Origin: an uncultured Eubacteriales bacterium
Lineage (GTDB): Bacteria; Bacillota; Clostridia; UBA1381
Direction of reading: 5' to 3'
Length of the DNA stretch: 8,500 nt
Assembly (NCBI GenBank): GCA_905199755.1
Contig: CAJKHT010000102.1
Location: forward strand, 1 to 8,500
A program made the translations under genes and the position numbers. Every line of letters begins with the position of its first letter. The first letter of the stretch is position 1. The notes under the pieces are model-generated. The model was given only the letters and a program-made list of their open reading frames with translations. It was not told the DNA's origin and did no database searches. Below are positions 6,233 to 8,500 of the stretch, one piece after another.

Positions 6233-7159
6233 TTACTCTTGTATTCCCATATATCCTTCTAAATACCCGCTTTTTGCTTTCTCTTCGGTATCATCAGATT
6301 CGTCATAGGCATCATATGGGGCTTTGGGATCATGGATCTTTTTTCTGAAAGGGGAGCAAAGCTCATTCTTGTGTGCAAAAGCGAAATCTATATTGTCCGT
6401 CCAGCCTGTGTGCCCTGTGATAAACATCGGATGCAGATTGCGTCCTCGCAGCTTTTTCTCCAGTGTTGCCAAGGATTTCACCGCAAGGTTGTTGTCTTCC
6501 GCCAGTGCGGAAATAAAGCTATACCGGAGGTTGTTCCTCCGAAGAAGAAACTGTATGGTTTTATTGTTTTCAATCACACCGCTATGAGCCGCCTCCATAC
6601 CATTAATCCACCGAGCTTTGTCCCACGCTTTAGATTCGGCATTTCGCCAATCTTCAATCATGGCATATTCATTTTTATCGGAAGTAATTCTTATAGGAGT
6701 ACACGGTATCCACCCATGAGTAAATATATAATGTTCTGTTTCAAAATAGTCAAGCATACTCGGGATAATTTTTTGTATGTAATCATTCTGTCTAAAAGCA
6801 TTTCTGACTTCTTCCGGACCCGAATACATATCTTTCACTGTAAAACCTGTCAAACGGCATACTGTATCAATCGTACCGTTAGTATGATGAAAATATTGCA
6901 AGCAGCTCCCTTTTTGCCAATTATGCAGCAGTTCCAATGCCAAATCATCATGGTTTCCTTTTATAAGTATTATTTCATCTTTTGAAAGCAGTTCAAGAAT
7001 AAATTCCTGTAGTTGGAGCGGTTCACTGCCTCTGTCATAAATATCACCGCATATGATTAATTTGTGCGGCTCATTATCATCGAAAAAACCTATTTGTGTC
7101 AGTGCTGTTTTTAATTCGCTGAAGTAGCCGTGAACATCAGCAGTTACATAGTATCTCAT
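6233..7159 (-). CDS. PPP-type metallophosphatase with divergent C-terminal third
   Basis: A 308-residue calcineurin-like phosphoesterase of the bacterial serine/threonine phosphatase type. The two-metal site motifs are intact: DVH (8-10), GDIYDRG (38-44), GNHDD (68-72) and THGW (147-150). WINGMEAAH (184-192) is typical of the clostridial subfamily. In those relatives this is normally followed within about 12 residues by a KTIVCGHWHCS-type motif carrying the last metal ligand. Here the sequence reaches NNKTI (199-202) and then changes to an unrelated-looking stretch of about 105 residues, with a GHTGW at 249-253 that might supply the ligand. G+C also changes near the switch. Candidate substrates are phosphoproteins or nucleotides. 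The ATG follows GAGGA 9 bases upstream, which lies inside the last codons of hepT, only 5 bp before; the two genes are almost certainly translated from one mRNA. It could be a fusion product rather than a natural subfamily. Confidence 0.82.
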   Translation of the reverse strand: MRYYVTADVHGYFSELKTALTQIGFFDDNEPHKLIICGDIYDRGSEPLQLQEFILELLSKDEIILIKGNHDDLALELLHNWQKGSCLQYFHHTNGTIDTVCRLTGFTVKDMYSGPEEVRNAFRQNDYIQKIIPSMLDYFETEHYIFTHGWIPCTPIRITSDKNEYAMIEDWRNAESKAWDKARWINGMEAAHSGVIENNKTIQFLLRRNNLRYSFISALAEDNNLAVKSLATLEKKLRGRNLHPMFITGHTGWTDNIDFAFAHKNELCSPFRKKIHDPKAPYDAYDESDDTEEKAKSGYLEGYMGIQE

Positions 7160-7164
7160 AATAT

Positions 7165-7503
7165 TTATTCCTCTATATTTTCAAGCTGGCAAAGCAGCTT
7201 TGGGATATCATTTTTTATTGTGTCATAAACAACAGCCAAATCAACATTGCCATATTCATGAACAATTCTGTTACGCATACCTTCCATTGCTCTCCACGGA
7301 ATATCGGCATGACCTTCTTTGAAATTATCTGTAAGTTTGTCGGAGTTTTCGGAAACCTGAATCAGTCTGAACATAACCGAATCAACAAGGACCTCATTGT
7401 TCTCAAGCTCGTTTTGTGTCAGTTCCGATGTGTGTTCAATTATGAAAGCCAAATCAGTCACTATTTTTTTAATATAGTATTGATTATCCTTTTTGTTATC
7501 CAT
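7165..7503 (-). CDS. hepT: HepT-type toxin (HEPN-domain ribonuclease, DUF86)
   Basis: A 112-residue all-helical HEPN protein. The defining R-X4-H-X-Y motif is present as RNRIVHEY (Arg77, His82, Tyr84), preceded by IPWRAMEGM as is usual for HepT. In characterised pairs (HepT/MntA) the toxin is an RNase, and the partner nucleotidyltransferase silences it by adding AMP units to the tyrosine of this motif. All three key residues are intact, so it should be active unless blocked. The ATG at 7503 lies inside the last codons of the MntA gene (8-bp overlap), with a GGGGTG ribosome site 7 bases upstream, implying translational coupling with antitoxin made first. The phosphatase gene starts 5 bp after its stop codon. 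Confidence in the family is high; RNA target is unknown. Confidence 0.93.
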   Translation of the reverse strand: MDNKKDNQYYIKKIVTDLAFIIEHTSELTQNELENNEVLVDSVMFRLIQVSENSDKLTDNFKEGHADIPWRAMEGMRNRIVHEYGNVDLAVVYDTIKNDIPKLLCQLENIEE

Positions 7504-7966
7504 AAATTTTCACCCCATCTTTCAATATTTCATTTGTTAAATCAGGGTTATTGTTTAATTGTTCGCGGTTTAATACATCGACCTTCTTTTTTAGTTTTTC
7601 GCGAAGAACTTCTACAAGATCATAAAATTGCATACCTGAAATCGTGGTAGAAATCAAAAGATCAATATCACTGTTTTCAGTAGCTTTACCCTTTGCGTAA
7701 GAACCGAACAGATAGCAGTATTCAATTTCAAAATCAGAAAAGACCTCACTGCATATATCTTTTATCCGGCTAATTGGTAAAATTCCATGAGTTTCATCTA
7801 TAAATCCGTATTCTTCAAGCTTTTGCACCATAAATAAATACTTCATAGACGACTTCTTTGACTCATCGGTTTCATAGTTTTGATAGGTACGAACAGGAAT
7901 ACCAAGATATTCTGCACATTCGGTCTGTGTTAACTTTTTCTGTTTTCGTAATTCCTTCAGCGTCAA
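7496..7966 (-). CDS. mntA: MntA-type antitoxin: XRE HTH fused to minimal nucleotidyltransferase
   Basis: A 156-residue two-domain protein. Residues 1-60 form an XRE-like helix-turn-helix (LRKQKKLTQTECAEYLGI, then RTYQNYE). From about 66 comes a minimal nucleotidyltransferase with GSYAKGKATENSDID (Gly88-Ser89-X10-Asp100-X-Asp102), the catalytic GSX10DXD motif, and Asp130 in KKVDVL as third acid. It should transfer AMP from ATP to the HepT tyrosine and thereby neutralise it. Classical MntA lacks the DNA-binding domain, so this one can probably repress its own operon directly. The start is TTG at 7966: GAGGTG lies 7 bases upstream, while the nearby ATG (7973-7971) is out of frame and followed at once by TAA. 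Two palindromes lie upstream of the promoter. It overlaps hepT by 8 bp. Confidence 0.92.
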   Translation of the reverse strand: MTLKELRKQKKLTQTECAEYLGIPVRTYQNYETDESKKSSMKYLFMVQKLEEYGFIDETHGILPISRIKDICSEVFSDFEIEYCYLFGSYAKGKATENSDIDLLISTTISGMQFYDLVEVLREKLKKKVDVLNREQLNNNPDLTNEILKDGVKIYG

Positions 7967-7987
7967 TTTACATCACCTCGTAGAATG

Positions 7988-8016
7988 ATTATACCACAAA
8001 AAATCAAAATATGCAA
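7988..8016 (-). promoter_or_regulatory. Promoter of the mntA-hepT run
   Basis: On the - strand a perfect TATAAT (7993-7988) is preceded by TGG, making an extended -10. A weak -35-like TTGCAT (8016-8011) lies 17 bp upstream. The TTG start is 21 bp after the -10 box, giving a very short leader. The 12 bases TTGTGGTATAAT (7999-7988) also occur in the phd promoter. Confidence 0.8.
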
Positions 8017-8020
8017 TAGT

Positions 8021-8041
8021 AATACGCAATTTTTGCGTATT
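8021..8041. promoter_or_regulatory. Palindromic operator 1 upstream of mntA
   Basis: A perfect inverted repeat with half-site AATACGCAA, a 3-bp TTT centre and the complementary half TTGCGTATT. It starts 4 bp upstream of the -35 box. Its symmetry fits a homodimeric XRE protein, most simply the HTH domain of MntA itself; direct binding is inference. Confidence 0.75.
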
Positions 8042-8055
8042 TTATAAAAATATTT

Positions 8056-8072
8056 TACGCAATTTTTGCGTA
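8056..8072. promoter_or_regulatory. Palindromic operator 2 upstream of mntA
   Basis: A second, shorter copy of the same site: TACGCAA, TTT, TTGCGTA. Its centre is 33 bp from that of operator 1, about three helical turns, so two dimers would bind the same DNA face. It might also act as a stem in the 3' end of the phd transcript. Confidence 0.7.
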
Positions 8073-8088
8073 TTGTGTTTGGCACAAT
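8072..8088 (-). terminator. Short hairpin after phd stop codon
   Basis: On the - strand ATTGTG (8088-8083) and CACAAT (8077-8072) pair perfectly around a 5-nt loop, 4 bp after the phd stop codon. There is no direct T-run; the next palindrome (operator 2) and an A/T-rich tract follow. It may protect or weakly terminate the phd transcript. Confidence 0.35.
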
Positions 8089-8092
8089 CAGT

Positions 8093-8323
8093 TTATAACT
8101 CATATTTTCCCCGAATGCTCTTAATTGATTCTATAGCATCCGAAACATTGCCGTTTGTTACCGACTTTTCAGCTTTTGCAAGCTTTTCATATACCCCTAT
8201 ACTCATTATAACCATATCTCCGTAACCGTTTTTTGTTACAAAAACAGGCTCGTTTGAGGAATGGCAAATTTCAGATATTTGACTTGTATTTTTCAAATCA
8301 CGAATGGGTATTATTTGAGGCAT
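8093..8323 (-). CDS. Phd/YefM-family antitoxin without visible toxin
   Basis: A 76-residue Phd/YefM-like protein. IPIRDLKNTSQISEICHSSN (about 5-24) is the N-terminal DNA-binding fold, and NEPVFVTKNGYGDMVIMS is the family core. The charged C-terminal part after about 50 would be the toxin-binding region. Such antitoxins bind a RelE/ParE/Doc-type RNase or gyrase toxin and repress their own promoter with it. The start at 8323 is fixed by AAGGAGA 7 bases upstream and by a perfect promoter just before; the frame stays open farther upstream, but that extension would contain the promoter. No toxin gene follows: 126 bp of non-coding DNA separate it from mntA. It may be an orphan, a remnant, or act on a toxin elsewhere. 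The downstream terminase fragment suggests phage-associated context. Confidence 0.85.
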   Translation of the reverse strand: MPQIIPIRDLKNTSQISEICHSSNEPVFVTKNGYGDMVIMSIGVYEKLAKAEKSVTNGNVSDAIESIKSIRGKYEL

Positions 8324-8353
8324 AATATCATCTCCTTGTTTTATTGTGTCTTT

Positions 8354-8382
8354 ATTATACCACAAATATACCACAATGTCAA
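8354..8382 (-). promoter_or_regulatory. Consensus promoter of phd with tandem operator-like repeat
   Basis: On the - strand TTGACA (8382-8377) and TATAAT (8359-8354) match consensus fully with a 17-bp spacer. The spacer holds TTGTGGTATA twice at an 11-bp pitch (8376-8367 and 8365-8356), the second overlapping the -10 box. A protein bound here would block RNA polymerase, as expected for Phd autorepression. Confidence 0.88.
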
Positions 8383-8393
8383 TACATAAAAAA

Positions 8394-8500
8394 TTATATA
8401 AACAAAATCCCGCGTTCGTCATATACGCTCTCGCTCATATCGTTTCCGCAGCGTATTGCCCGGTCAAGCGCCATAACCGTCGCAACGGCACCGTCAATCT
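8394..8500 (-). CDS. Phage terminase large subunit, C-terminal end (partial)
   Basis: Only the last 34 codons and a TAA stop lie in the window; the rest is beyond position 8500. The peptide reads IDGAVATVMALDRAIRCGN and then DMSESVYDERGILFI. The pattern of a conserved KIDG/AVATVMALDRA-type helix followed by SVYDERG and a hydrophobic end is typical of the C-terminus of the Terminase_1 large-subunit family, the ATP-driven DNA packaging motor and nuclease of tailed phages. Normally the portal gene follows; here a Phd antitoxin promoter begins within 12 bp of the stop, so the gene order is not that of an intact phage packaging module. Assignment is from a short piece. Confidence 0.65.
   Translation of the reverse strand, partial: IDGAVATVMALDRAIRCGNDMSESVYDERGILFI

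Noticed and set aside
6332..6985. A 217-codon + strand open frame opposite the phosphatase
   Set aside because: The phosphatase motifs on the - strand are intact, and this frame has no recognisable domain.
8093..8422. A longer Phd protein starting at 8422
   Set aside because: The extra 33 residues would span the consensus promoter and overlap the terminase end; the ATG at 8323 has an ideal ribosome site.

Overview
The window looks like a piece of chromosome from a low-to-mid G+C Clostridia bacterium, probably a gut-type Oscillospiraceae/Ruminococcus relative. This rests on the XerD plus small DUF6472-type protein pair, the AGGAGG-type ribosome sites, the TTGACA/TATAAT promoters and the protein families present. 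No species can be named from the sequence alone.

Left part (1-1445, + strand): a complete XerD-like tyrosine recombinase, then 16 bp later a 58-residue cysteine-rich protein resembling the DUF6472 family. Next comes tRNA-Arg(ACG) with its own strong promoter, encoded CCA and an intrinsic terminator. These look like ordinary housekeeping genes.

Junction (1446-1781): no gene is visible. It holds a terminator-like hairpin, a 12-bp palindrome, three copies of TTTCGTGTCAA at an exact 21-bp pitch, and a terminator that serves the leftward genes. It lies where housekeeping DNA directly downstream of a tRNA gives way to an oppositely oriented accessory block.

Accessory block (1782-7966, all - strand): nine genes separated by only 5-36 bp or overlapping. 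In transcription order they are a MntA-type antitoxin carrying an extra N-terminal HTH, a HepT toxin, a PPP-type metallophosphatase with an unusual C-terminal third, a class I SAM methyltransferase, an L-2-amino-thiazoline-4-carboxylate (ATC) hydrolase family protein, a ZIP metal transporter, a leucine-carboxyl-methyltransferase-family enzyme, and two more ATC-hydrolase-family proteins. The MntA gene has an extended -10 promoter with two palindromic operators just upstream. The block ends in an intrinsic terminator at 1709-1750. Three divergent ATC-hydrolase paralogues with two methyltransferases and a metal transporter form the part least explained by known systems; they suggest an uncharacterised sulfur/thiazoline or small-molecule modification pathway, which is inference.

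Right end (8093-8500, - strand): a solitary Phd/YefM-type antitoxin with a consensus promoter that carries tandem operator-like repeats, and, cut by the window edge, the last 34 codons of what looks like a phage terminase large subunit. A prophage or prophage remnant therefore probably lies to the right, and the two toxin-antitoxin loci sit between it and the metabolic cluster.
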